From NCBI GenBank assembly GCA_049515655.1, contig JBEKTW010000008.1, positions 67,848 to 131,847 of the forward strand: a stretch of DNA of 64,000 nucleotides. Reading direction: 5' to 3'. Each line of letters opens with the position of its first letter. The stretch's first letter is position 1. The notes below the pieces were generated by a model that was not told the DNA's origin, made no database searches, and saw only the letters and a program-made list of their open reading frames with translations. This document shows, in pieces, positions 41,052-49,765 of the stretch. This DNA is from JBEKTW01 sp049515655. Its GTDB lineage: Bacteria > Bacteroidota > Ignavibacteria > UBA10030 > SZUA-254. The translations under genes were made by a program, and so were the position numbers.

Positions 41052-43772
41052 ATGGCAGATAAACCTCCGAAAAAAAAGATTTATCAGATAGCAAAGGAAT
41101 TCAACGTATCCCATGATACGTTGATCCAGTATCTGAAGAAGAAGGGTCACGACGTGAAAGGAATCATGAGCATCGCAACTGATGCTATGATGCACGACAT
41201 CGTCGACCATTTCAAGAAGGAGAAGGAGGTCGCAGAAAAACACCAGCGGAAAATGCAGGCGATACAGGATTCGAAAAAGAAAGTCGAATCCAGGGCTGAA
41301 CCGGCAACCGAGGAGAAGACAAAAGCGAAGCCAGGACGGAAACCGAAGGAAGAGGCGAAAGTCAAACCTGAGGTGGTCATCGCTATTGCGAAAGAAGAGC
41401 CCGCTCCCGTGGTGGAACAAGAAGAACCTGCAGTTCAGAAAGCTGTCCCCGCTCCGGGCGCAGCGGAGAAGACAAAAGTTGTCTCGCCCGTCGAGGCCAC
41501 GTCTGCTAATTTCCAGGAAACGCCGCAGGAAGAGAAGGCAACGCCCGCCAAACAGAAGAAACCGGGTCGGTCAAAAGCCAAGGAGGAGAAAGTGGAGGTG
41601 ATGCCTCACCTCACTCCCAAGATGGGGTTGACGATCAAAGGGAAGATCGACCTGGAAGAAATGAGCCGCGCCCATGCCGCCATCGAAAAACCTGCCGGAG
41701 CTGGAGAAAAAACAGAAGAGGAACGGGGTGCCGAATCAGAACCGAAGAAACGAAAGAAAAAACGGAAACGGGTACGCTCTGAATCTGTTCCGTCAACGTC
41801 GGAAGAGGTTGACGAATTGCTCCTGAAGGCAAAAAAGAAAAAGAAATTGCGGTACAATGAGGTCGACCAGGAAGAAGTGAAGGAGGCGATCAGGCGAACT
41901 CTGGCGGAAATGGATGAGGCGACCGCCGTCGCGCAACGGGCCGCGTTCAAGCGAAGACGGAAAGAAAAGAGAGAGGCGGAAGAGCAGAAGCATCTCGAGC
42001 GGCTTGAGAAGGAAAAGTCCATTCTCCGGGTTACGGAATACGTGTCGGTCAATGAGCTTGCCACACTCATGCACGTGGATGTCGCTGAAGTCATCAAGAA
42101 GTGTATTGAATTAGGCCTCATGGTGTCAATCAACCAGCGGCTGGATAAAGATACGATCACGCTCGTTGCCGATGAATACGGCTACCAGGTGGAGTTCTTC
42201 TCCGAGCTCGCTCAGGAGGTACTCATCGAAGACGTCGAGGACGAGGACGAAACTCTCACCTCGAGACCTCCCGTCGTTACGATCATGGGCCACGTCGACC
42301 ACGGGAAAACATCGCTTCTCGATTACATCCGCCGGAGTAATGTCGTCGCCGGCGAAGCGGGCGGAATCACGCAGCACATCGGCGCATATTCAGTTACTCT
42401 GGATTCGGGCAAGCGTATTACATTCCTGGATACGCCGGGCCACGAGGCGTTTACGGCGATGCGCGCTCGCGGTGCCCAAATCACCGATATCGTCGTTCTG
42501 GTTGTGGCGGCGGATGATAGTGTTATGCCGCAGACCGTGGAAGCCATCAGCCATGCTCAGGCCGCCGGCGTGCCCATCGTCATCGCTATCAACAAATGCG
42601 ACAAGCCGGAAGCCAATCCTGACCGCATCCGGCAACAGCTTGCGGAGAAGAATGTGCTGGTGGAGGAATGGGGGGGAAAATACCAGTGTGTCGAGCTCTC
42701 CGCGCGAACAGGAAATAATGTGGGCGTTCTTCTTGAAAAAATCCTCCTCGAAGCGGACGTCTTGGACCTCAAGGCCAACTTCCATCGAGAAGCCCGCGGC
42801 GTCATCATCGAAGCGCAGGTTGATAAGGGAAAAGGTATCGTTACCACTATTCTCGTTCAGAAGGGGACGCTTATGATTGGAAGTTCTTTCGTCGCCGGAA
42901 TTCAGAGCGGCCGTGTTCGTGCCATGTTCGATGAGCGTGGCAAGCGGACGGAAGTGGCCAAACCCTCCACGCCCGTCCAGGTCCTTGGATTCGACGGGGT
43001 CCCGCAGGCCGGCGACGTCTTCGTTGTTGTTGAAGATGAACGAAAAGCCAGGGAAATCAGCTTGCGGAGGCAACAGTTGAAGCGAGAGCAGGACTTTAGA
43101 CTCATTCGGAGTATGACGTTGAATGACATCTCGCAGAAGATTCAGGAAGGCCAGGTGAAGGAACTGAAGGTCATCGTCAAGGGTGACGTTGACGGATCGG
43201 TTGGCGCGCTGGCAGATTCGCTCATGAAGATTACTCATGCGGAAGTCCGTGTAAACGTCATCATGAGTGCCGTCGGCGCGATTACAGAATCCGATGTCTT
43301 GCTGGCCGCGGCCTCGAGTGCGGTGATCATTGGATTTCATGTGCGTCCAAACCTGAACGCACGCCGCCTCGCTGAGCAGGAACACGTCGACATACGGCTG
43401 TACAACATTATTTATGACGCAATTGAAGAAGTGAAGAAAGCCCTCGAGGGCCTGCTGGCTCCTGAACAGCGCGAAGAAGTCACGGCGACTATCGACGTCA
43501 GGGAAGTGTTCAAAATCCCCAAGGTCGGTGCGATTGCCGGATGCTATGTCCAGGACGGCAAAATCAGCAGGGGAAACAAAGTCCGTGTCGTTCGCGACGG
43601 GATCGTCGTGTATGAAGGCGGTCTTTCGTCCTTGAAACGATTCAAGGACGATGTCCGGGAAGTGGAGTCGGGTTTCGAGTGCGGTCTCGGCCTGGAAAAT
43701 TTCAACGACATCAAGGTCGGAGATACGGTCGAGGCATACAAAATAGTTGAAACACAGCGGAAATTAGTCTGA
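41052..43772 (+). CDS. infB: Translation initiation factor IF-2
   Basis: A GTPase that brings initiator tRNA to the ribosome. A short N-terminal IF2N motif (YQIAKEFNVSHDTLIQYL) is followed by a long Lys/Glu/Pro/Ala-rich linker (about residues 60-290) and a second IF2N. The G domain has G1 GHVDHGKTSLLD near 413-424, DTPGHEAF, and NKCDKPEAN. Domains II, III and the C-terminal initiator tRNA-binding domain are complete. The 906 residues are within the normal range. Confidence 0.97.
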   Translation: MADKPPKKKIYQIAKEFNVSHDTLIQYLKKKGHDVKGIMSIATDAMMHDIVDHFKKEKEVAEKHQRKMQAIQDSKKKVESRAEPATEEKTKAKPGRKPKEEAKVKPEVVIAIAKEEPAPVVEQEEPAVQKAVPAPGAAEKTKVVSPVEATSANFQETPQEEKATPAKQKKPGRSKAKEEKVEVMPHLTPKMGLTIKGKIDLEEMSRAHAAIEKPAGAGEKTEEERGAESEPKKRKKKRKRVRSESVPSTSEEVDELLLKAKKKKKLRYNEVDQEEVKEAIRRTLAEMDEATAVAQRAAFKRRRKEKREAEEQKHLERLEKEKSILRVTEYVSVNELATLMHVDVAEVIKKCIELGLMVSINQRLDKDTITLVADEYGYQVEFFSELAQEVLIEDVEDEDETLTSRPPVVTIMGHVDHGKTSLLDYIRRSNVVAGEAGGITQHIGAYSVTLDSGKRITFLDTPGHEAFTAMRARGAQITDIVVLVVAADDSVMPQTVEAISHAQAAGVPIVIAINKCDKPEANPDRIRQQLAEKNVLVEEWGGKYQCVELSARTGNNVGVLLEKILLEADVLDLKANFHREARGVIIEAQVDKGKGIVTTILVQKGTLMIGSSFVAGIQSGRVRAMFDERGKRTEVAKPSTPVQVLGFDGVPQAGDVFVVVEDERKAREISLRRQQLKREQDFRLIRSMTLNDISQKIQEGQVKELKVIVKGDVDGSVGALADSLMKITHAEVRVNVIMSAVGAITESDVLLAAASSAVIIGFHVRPNLNARRLAEQEHVDIRLYNIIYDAIEEVKKALEGLLAPEQREEVTATIDVREVFKIPKVGAIAGCYVQDGKISRGNKVRVVRDGIVVYEGGLSSLKRFKDDVREVESGFECGLGLENFNDIKVGDTVEAYKIVETQRKLV

Positions 43773-43781
43773 GGATGTTCT

Positions 43782-44141
43782 ATGTCAATGCGAACCGAGA
43801 GAGTGGCCTCTCTGATACGGGAGGAAGTGGGAATGTTGTTCAGCCGGGAATTTCGGGACCCTCAGTATGGGTTCATCACGGTCACGGAAGTTCGCATGTC
43901 GCCGGATTTAAGGATTGCCAAAATCTACGTCAGCATCCTGGGGAAGGAGGAAGTGAAACAACGTACTTTCAAAATGTTGGAGGACCGGAAGTCCCAGGTT
44001 CGATCATTGGTAGGTTCGCACGTCCGCATCAAGTTCACTCCGTCCATCCAGTTCTATCTCGACGATACGCTTGAGCACGTCGAAAAGATAAACCGGCTCA
44101 TCAAGGAGATCCACAAGAATGATGAAAGAAAAGGGGAATAA
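43782..44141 (+). CDS. rbfA: Ribosome-binding factor A
   Basis: A KH-fold protein for 16S rRNA 5'-end maturation and cold adaptation. The 119 residues start MSMRTERVASLIREE and have the ITVTEVRMSPDLRIAKIYVS strand-helix and the RIKFTPSIQFYLDDT stretch. It lies 9 bases after infB. In most relatives truB comes next; here ribF follows after 57 bases. Confidence 0.95.
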   Translation: MSMRTERVASLIREEVGMLFSREFRDPQYGFITVTEVRMSPDLRIAKIYVSILGKEEVKQRTFKMLEDRKSQVRSLVGSHVRIKFTPSIQFYLDDTLEHVEKINRLIKEIHKNDERKGE

Positions 44142-44198
44142 GGGTTTCGTTTGCGACTGCGTGGGTGATCGGACTTCCGGAACTACAAAGAACCGGTC

Positions 44199-45137
44199 AT
44201 GAATGTTGTTCACTCCGAAAACGATATTCTGCGTGAAACAGAGTCCATCGTTACTATCGGAACATTCGATGGAATGCACCTGGGCCACCGGGCGATCATT
44301 GATGAGGTCCTGTCACGGGCAAAAACTCATCAGGGAAGGAGTGTCGTGCTGACGTTCACGCCCCATCCGCGTGAGGTTGTCGGCAGGGTTCCGGTCAAGT
44401 ACCTGTCAAACCTGGAGGAACGGTTGGACATTCTCGCAACCATGGGAATAGACGTGACGCTTGTTCTCAAGTTCACGTATGAGTTTTCACGACTGTCGTC
44501 ACGAGAGTTTTATCAACGCTATGTTGTGCAAAGGGTTGGAGTGCGGCAGGTTGTTGTCGGTCATGACCATATGTTCGGCAAAGACCGGGAAGCAGGTGTT
44601 CGGGAGCTCCAGCAGATCGGTTGGGATTTAGGATTCACGGCTGTAACCGTTCCACCGGTTGTCGTCAACGATGAGGTCGTGAGCAGCACGGCTATCCGGG
44701 AACACCTGCTGCGAGGCGAGGTGGATCTCTCCGAACGATTACTCGGCCGGCCGTACGCTCTCCAGGGATTTGTGGTGAAAGGGGATGGTCGCGGTGTAGA
44801 GCTTGGATTTCCCACGGCGAACATTGAGATGGATTACCCAAATAAGCTCCTTCCAGCATCGGGCGTTTATCTCGTTCGTGCCGACCTCGGCCCGAAGCGA
44901 TTGCATGGAATGCTCAATATCGGCGTGCGCCCGACTTTTGAGACCGACCATCGACAAACCGTTGAGGTCCATCTTTTTGATTTCCATGATGAAATCTATG
45001 GAGAGCGCCTCAACGTGAGCTTCATCAAACGATTACGGGATGAAAAGAAATTTTCATCGAGAAATGATCTAACGGCCCAATTGCGGCAGGATCAGCGTGA
45101 GTGTATGAAATATCTTGGACAGGTTTATCAACTATAA
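44199..45137 (+). CDS. ribF: Bifunctional riboflavin kinase / FAD synthetase
   Basis: Converts riboflavin to FMN and then FAD. The N-terminal nucleotidyltransferase has TIGTFDGMHLGHRAI (about residues 20-34), VVGHDHMFGKDREAG near 122 and SSTAIREHL near 165. The C-terminal flavokinase has GRGVELGFPTANIE near 200 and GMLNIGVRPTF near 235. The 312 residues match the family. Together with ribBA it covers the ends of the flavin pathway seen in this window. Confidence 0.96.
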   Translation: MNVVHSENDILRETESIVTIGTFDGMHLGHRAIIDEVLSRAKTHQGRSVVLTFTPHPREVVGRVPVKYLSNLEERLDILATMGIDVTLVLKFTYEFSRLSSREFYQRYVVQRVGVRQVVVGHDHMFGKDREAGVRELQQIGWDLGFTAVTVPPVVVNDEVVSSTAIREHLLRGEVDLSERLLGRPYALQGFVVKGDGRGVELGFPTANIEMDYPNKLLPASGVYLVRADLGPKRLHGMLNIGVRPTFETDHRQTVEVHLFDFHDEIYGERLNVSFIKRLRDEKKFSSRNDLTAQLRQDQRECMKYLGQVYQL

Positions 45138-45156
45138 ATTTTTTAAGGAGCATGGA

Positions 45157-45426
45157 ATGCCAACTACGAAGGAACAAACACAAGAACTTATCCAAAAGTA
45201 CGGAAAATCGGCGAACGATTCCGGGTCGCCTGAGGTTCAAATCGCCATTCTTACTGCACGCATCAATGAGCTTTCGTCTCATCTGGAGTCGAACGTCAAG
45301 GATAATCATTCTCGCGTGGGGTTGCTCAGGATGGTGAGCAAGCGGAAAAAATTGCTCGACTATCTGCACGAGAAAAACGGCGAGCGGTACAAGAAAATCA
45401 TTCAAGAACTAGATCTACGGAAGTAA
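45157..45426 (+). CDS. rpsO: 30S ribosomal protein S15
   Basis: A primary 16S rRNA-binding protein. The 89 residues are exactly the usual length: MPTTKEQTQELIQKYG, SGSPEVQIAILTARI, DNHSRVGLLRMVSKRKKLLDYL. ATG 45157 follows AAGGAG (45145-45150) at six bases. The frame extends upstream to 45115, overlapping ribF, but this is not supported. pnp follows, the classical rpsO-pnp pair. Confidence 0.97.
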   Translation: MPTTKEQTQELIQKYGKSANDSGSPEVQIAILTARINELSSHLESNVKDNHSRVGLLRMVSKRKKLLDYLHEKNGERYKKIIQELDLRK

Positions 45427-45481
45427 CATAATCTGCACTAAGCAGCAATGCATGTAACAAGTACATTAGGAATAGACCTTC

Positions 45482-47758
45482 ATGGTTATTACGAAAGAAG
45501 TTGAAATTGGTGGACAGATGTTTTCCATCGAGACGGGCAAATTGGCAAAGCAAGCCGATGGCTCGGTGATGGTGCGTTACGCTGATACGATGGTTCTGGC
45601 GACCGTCGTTTCCAGCAAAGAGGTGGTGGAAGGCCAGGATTTCTTCCCTCTCCAGGTTGAATATAGGGAAAGAACGGCGGCGGCGGGAAAAATCCCGGGT
45701 GGTTTTCTGAAGCGCGAGGGTCGCCCGTCGGAAAAAGAAATACTCTCCGCGAGATTGATCGACCGTCCGATACGCCCGATGTTCCCGGAGGGTTTCAAGA
45801 GTGAAACGCAGATCATCGTCACGGTCTTTTCATCCGACCAGCAGCATGATGCCGACAATCTGGGCGCGGTGGGCGCCTCGGCCGCGCTCATGATTTCCGA
45901 TATACCGTTCAACGGACCGATTGCCGAGGTCCGCGTCGGCAGAATCGAAGGCAAGTTCGTCATCAACCCTACGTTCACCCAGCTCGAAACGAGCGATATG
46001 GATGTGACCGTCGCCGGAACCAGAGATTCAATCGTCATGGTTGAGGGTGAGGCGAAAGAAATCTCCGAACAGGAGATGCTCGACGCGTTGAAATTCGCGC
46101 AGGAACACATCCAGAAGCTGTGCGAGCTTCAGCTTCAATTGCAAAAGGAATGTCAAAGATCTAAGCGAGAGGTGCCTGCCAACCCGTTGAAACATGAGCT
46201 GGCTGAAATTGCTTCGAGAATCGCGCGCGAAAAGATCCGTGTGGTAACAAACCAGGTTCTCGATAAAGACGCCCGCAGCAAAGCCAACGAAGAGATTCAT
46301 GCGGCAGCGTATGAAGCAATGAAAACGGAGGTCGCTTCTGCGAAGCTGACGCTCGATGAGATGGAGAAAGCATTGTTCAGTGAAAGTCCCGCCGCCTTCA
46401 TCGAGTCGAAGAAGCACCTCGTCTCTGAAATTCTTCATGACATTGAGTATGAAGAGATGCGGGAAATGATTCTGAAGAACGGAAAGCGTCTGGATGGGCG
46501 CGGTGTCACCGATATACGACCGATCCGCTGCGAAGTCGGGGTGCTGCCCAGAACTCACGGTTCCGCACTGTTCACGCGTGGGGAGACTCAAAGCCTCACG
46601 ACTGTTACACTTGGCACGAAGATGGACGAACAGATTCTCGACGGACTTCTTCCTGAATCCAGTAAACGGTTCATGCTGCACTACAATTTTCCTCCGTACT
46701 CTGTCGGCGAGGTCGGCAGGATTGGAAACCCCGGCCGCAGAGAAATCGGCCACGGAAACCTGGCCGAACGTTCGTTGAAAAGCCTACTTCCTCCGGAGCA
46801 GGAGTTTCCATACACCATCCGCATTGTCTCTGATATACTTGAATCGAATGGCTCATCGTCGATGGCGACGGTGTGCGCAGGCACTTTGTCGTTGATGGAT
46901 GCGGGCGTTCCACTGAAAAAACCCGTGGCGGGCATCGCCATGGGGCTCATCAAGGAATCCGAAAAAATCGCAATCCTGAGCGATATTCTGGGCAATGAAG
47001 ACCATCTTGGCGACATGGACTTCAAGGTCGCCGGCACAAAGGATGGCGTCACCGGTTTCCAGATGGATATCAAAATTCAGGGAATTACGTTCGACATCTT
47101 TGAAAGGGCGTTGGCCCAGGCGAAAGCCGGTAGATTGCACATTCTCGACATAATGGCGCAGACACTCGACCAGCCTCGAAAGGAGTTATCGACCTTCGCG
47201 CCACGGCTGACCACCATCAAAATTCCCGTCGATATGATCGGTTCCGTCATTGGACCGGGCGGAAAGGTGATCCGGGGGATTGTGAAGGATACCGGAGCAG
47301 AGATCAATATCGAGGACGATGGAACTGTTGTTATCGCCTCCGTCAGCTCTGAAGGCAGTGAAAAAGCGTTGGCGATCATTAACAAGATCATCGAGGTTCC
47401 CGAAGTCGGGAAAACCTACCACGGAAAAGTGACCCGCATCATGGAGTTCGGCGCCTTCGTCGAGTTTCTCCCGGGAAGGGAAGGACTCGTGCACATATCC
47501 CACCTCGACATGAATCGGGTGAATAAGGTTACCGACGTCCTCAATGTCGGCGATGAGCTGGACGTCAAACTAATCAAAAAAGATGAAGAGGGCCGGTATA
47601 ATCTGAGTCGGAAGGCGCTGATGGCCGGATACGACGCAGAGAAGGAAGCGCAACGGGAAGCCGAACGCAGAAGTGAACGAGGAGACCGGCGTCCGGGCGG
47701 GCACCATCGCGAGGGCGGCGGACATCGAGGCGGTCCACACCGGGAACATCGGGATTAA
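45482..47758 (+). CDS. pnp: Polyribonucleotide nucleotidyltransferase (PNPase)
   Basis: A 3'-5' phosphorolytic exoribonuclease. Two RNase PH domains (about residues 10-220 and 315-545) flank an alpha-helical linker. KH (SVIGPGGKVIRGI near 583-595) and S1 (GKVTRIMEFGAFVEFLPGREGLVHIS near 638-663) domains follow. The C-terminus is a low-complexity Arg/Gly/His tail of about 35 residues, possibly an RNA or protein contact. The 758 residues are slightly longer than E. coli PNPase because of this tail. Confidence 0.97.
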   Translation: MVITKEVEIGGQMFSIETGKLAKQADGSVMVRYADTMVLATVVSSKEVVEGQDFFPLQVEYRERTAAAGKIPGGFLKREGRPSEKEILSARLIDRPIRPMFPEGFKSETQIIVTVFSSDQQHDADNLGAVGASAALMISDIPFNGPIAEVRVGRIEGKFVINPTFTQLETSDMDVTVAGTRDSIVMVEGEAKEISEQEMLDALKFAQEHIQKLCELQLQLQKECQRSKREVPANPLKHELAEIASRIAREKIRVVTNQVLDKDARSKANEEIHAAAYEAMKTEVASAKLTLDEMEKALFSESPAAFIESKKHLVSEILHDIEYEEMREMILKNGKRLDGRGVTDIRPIRCEVGVLPRTHGSALFTRGETQSLTTVTLGTKMDEQILDGLLPESSKRFMLHYNFPPYSVGEVGRIGNPGRREIGHGNLAERSLKSLLPPEQEFPYTIRIVSDILESNGSSSMATVCAGTLSLMDAGVPLKKPVAGIAMGLIKESEKIAILSDILGNEDHLGDMDFKVAGTKDGVTGFQMDIKIQGITFDIFERALAQAKAGRLHILDIMAQTLDQPRKELSTFAPRLTTIKIPVDMIGSVIGPGGKVIRGIVKDTGAEINIEDDGTVVIASVSSEGSEKALAIINKIIEVPEVGKTYHGKVTRIMEFGAFVEFLPGREGLVHISHLDMNRVNKVTDVLNVGDELDVKLIKKDEEGRYNLSRKALMAGYDAEKEAQREAERRSERGDRRPGGHHREGGGHRGGPHREHRD

Positions 47759-47774
47759 GATTCTTTGGGGTGTT

Positions 47775-47802
47775 CATGCCGCTCCATAAGAGGAGCGGCA
47801 TG
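47775..47802. terminator. Hairpin between convergent pnp and bshC
   Basis: CATGCCGCTCC (47775-47785) and GGAGCGGCATG (47792-47802) form a perfect 11-bp stem with a six-base loop. No T-run follows on either strand, so it may end or protect mRNA 3' ends from both sides rather than act as a standard intrinsic terminator. Confidence 0.55.
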
Positions 47803-47840
47803 CAGCTCGCCTGGCGGTGGGGAATAGTGTTACCCGACCG

Positions 47841-49493
47841 TCATGCTAAACGAATGATCTGGTGCTTGAAGCTGTCAATCTGCAGTTCATTCATCAGGTG
47901 CGTGACAAGCTCCACGCCGTGCTTATTCAGAAAGTAGATGATGTTCAACTCCCTCTCCTGGAAATTCCCCTTCGGGAAGATACTGTTGGCAACTCGCGAC
48001 ACCTGCCGTAGAGCGATTTCGTGCCTGCGCTTCTGAGCTTCAATCGTCTTTTCTTTCAAAACCTGAAATTGGGAATCGATTTTTGACCTCGTCGTCTCAA
48101 GGGCACCAAGAAGTGTAGGGTCAATGTAGTTCAATTCGAACTTCATTTCATTGGTCAATTCTCCGATGCGTTTCGACGCGTCGCCAAACAAATCTTCGAT
48201 TTTAACTTCGGAAACCATCTCAATGACCTTCCGGTTCACGTGCTCAGGATTGCCGAAGAATTCCAGTAATTCGAGCTCGTATTTTTCGAGCGTCTTGTCA
48301 TGCTTTGCCTCCAGGATCGTTGCGCCTGCCCGCGGGTAGATCATCGGCATCGCCACTTCAAAATACTGATACACCGGTTTCAACTGAGCGAAGTATGCAA
48401 TTTCCGAAGGCCCTCCGACGTAGACAAGCGTGGGCAGAATCGTGTCCTGGCAAATGGGCCGGAGGACAACATTGGCACTGAATAGTTCAGGGGTCTCGTC
48501 AGCAATCCGCAGGAGTTCGTCTTTCGGAAAGTATTGTCTGGTTCCCTTTAGACTGAAATCCTGTTCCCGTGGTTCAATGAGATATCTTCCATTCTTATGA
48601 AAGAGGAACAGGTTGAGTGCCTTCGGCTTGATTTGCGCGTGATACTCCGCTTCCAATGCCGCACTGCGCCCTATGAAAACCTGAGAGAGTTTTGGATACT
48701 CCGCGATTTCCTTCTTGAACAGAGGAGCGAGCAGGCGTTTCACACGATTGTCATTCGAGGAAACAAACACCAATCCGGATTTGCTGAAGAACTGATTCAT
48801 CAGTCCGGCAAACGCTTTGGTGAGCGTCGTTCCGGGGCTGTACGCCTGTTGAAGTAATTCCAGCAGAGGCTTCTTGAACTCACTGTGGGGGAGAATGCTC
48901 TGGATTTGCTCAAGAAACGACTGAATCTGGCTGTCAAGCACAATGTTACCAACGGCTCCGATGTTCCTGTCGAGCGGTTTGCCTTCAATGAGATATTCCA
49001 CCGATATGGGGACATGGTCGGCATTCAAAAGGCCGATTTTGTTCACTTCTTCAAAATCATGGTCCTCATTCTCCATCCAGAATACGGGCACGAAGGTGTA
49101 CTCCGGAAATGTCCTGCCCAGCTGCTCGGCAAGTTTGATTGTTGTTATGGTCTTGTATATCGTGTACATCGGTCCGGTCAGAATTCCGACCTGTTGACCG
49201 GTAACGACGGCTACCGTTTTCTCCTCAGCGAGTTTGCGGATGTTCTCCAAGGCCCGTTCAGAGGAGCCATAGTTGCGGTTCTGATCGAGCAAGATTTCGA
49301 CCAGCTCGGACCTATGCTGAAATCGCTGGCAAACCTTCCCGGCAGCGACACCGAGTTGTTGAAGATTGTGGAAATCACTCTCGTAGTAACTTTGAACCTT
49401 CGCGAATTGGTTCAAGTAGTCGAGAAAGAGCTTTGAAAATCCACCCGCCGAATGGGGAAGGTCGTGGTAGTCAATCCAGTTTGATTCGTTCAT
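47841..49493 (-). CDS. bshC: Bacillithiol biosynthesis cysteine-adding enzyme BshC
   Basis: Adds cysteine to glucosaminyl-malate in the last step of bacillithiol synthesis. The family pattern is visible: VTGQQVGILTGPMYTIYKTITTI (about residues 98-120), FWMENEDHDFEEVN near 140 and GGPSEIAYFAQLKPVY near 380-395, with a C-terminal coiled coil. I chose ATG 49493 (MNESNWIDYHDLP), giving 550 residues, close to the Bacillus length; upstream starts at 49538 and 49610 would add poorly conserved residues. bshA and bshB are not in the window. Confidence 0.92.
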   Translation of the reverse strand: MNESNWIDYHDLPHSAGGFSKLFLDYLNQFAKVQSYYESDFHNLQQLGVAAGKVCQRFQHRSELVEILLDQNRNYGSSERALENIRKLAEEKTVAVVTGQQVGILTGPMYTIYKTITTIKLAEQLGRTFPEYTFVPVFWMENEDHDFEEVNKIGLLNADHVPISVEYLIEGKPLDRNIGAVGNIVLDSQIQSFLEQIQSILPHSEFKKPLLELLQQAYSPGTTLTKAFAGLMNQFFSKSGLVFVSSNDNRVKRLLAPLFKKEIAEYPKLSQVFIGRSAALEAEYHAQIKPKALNLFLFHKNGRYLIEPREQDFSLKGTRQYFPKDELLRIADETPELFSANVVLRPICQDTILPTLVYVGGPSEIAYFAQLKPVYQYFEVAMPMIYPRAGATILEAKHDKTLEKYELELLEFFGNPEHVNRKVIEMVSEVKIEDLFGDASKRIGELTNEMKFELNYIDPTLLGALETTRSKIDSQFQVLKEKTIEAQKRRHEIALRQVSRVANSIFPKGNFQERELNIIYFLNKHGVELVTHLMNELQIDSFKHQIIRLA

Positions 49494-49618
49494 GTTCTTG
49501 TGAGTCGGTAATGAGTTCTGGAGAATATACTCTTTCATGCTCACATAAGCAAAAAAGTTTGCCCTTCCCCCAGGCAGCCGTCGCAAATGCTCTGACGAAT
49601 CAGGGAGCACTTCAATTC

Positions 49619-49647
49619 TTGACTAATATCATATCTGTCGTTATATT
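49619..49647 (+). promoter_or_regulatory. Plus-strand promoter between bshC and punA
   Basis: TTGACT (49619-49624), 17-base spacer, TATATT (49642-49647). It points away from bshC with no plus-strand gene downstream. On the minus strand the same segment gives TATAAC 18 bases after TTGGTG, a possible bshC promoter, so the two may overlap. Confidence 0.5.
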
Positions 49648-49653
49648 TTTGCC

Positions 49654-49762
49654 ACTAGGCGTGCACCAATGGTGATTGCACTGCAGCAATTAGTTCACAA
49701 AAAGGACTGAGTAAATCACATAAGTGCGACTCACTTTTGGAAGTGAGTCGCGCACTTTTGGG
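49654..49762 (+). ncRNA. Candidate small RNA between bshC and punA
   Basis: A transcript from the promoter at 49619-49647 would begin near 49654 and could end at the hairpin 49722-49757, whose plus-strand side is followed by TTTTGGG. It would be about 105 bases, with a smaller hairpin ATTGC-ACTGCA-GCAAT in its 5' part and no plausible reading frame. The end would also be complementary to the 3' region of punA mRNA. Not proven. Confidence 0.35.
49722..49757. terminator. punA terminator hairpin (also 3' end of the small RNA candidate)
   Basis: AAGTGCGACTCACTT (49722-49736) pairs with AAGTGAGTCGC...ACTT (49741-49757), 15 pairs with a two-base bulge and a four-base loop. It lies nine bases downstream of the punA stop on the minus strand. 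T-runs are short on both sides. Confidence 0.6.
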
Positions 49763-49765
49763 AGC

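Noticed and set aside
42390..43385. Minus-strand open frame (331 codons) opposite infB
   Set aside because: Antisense to the conserved G domain of IF2, with no recognisable features.
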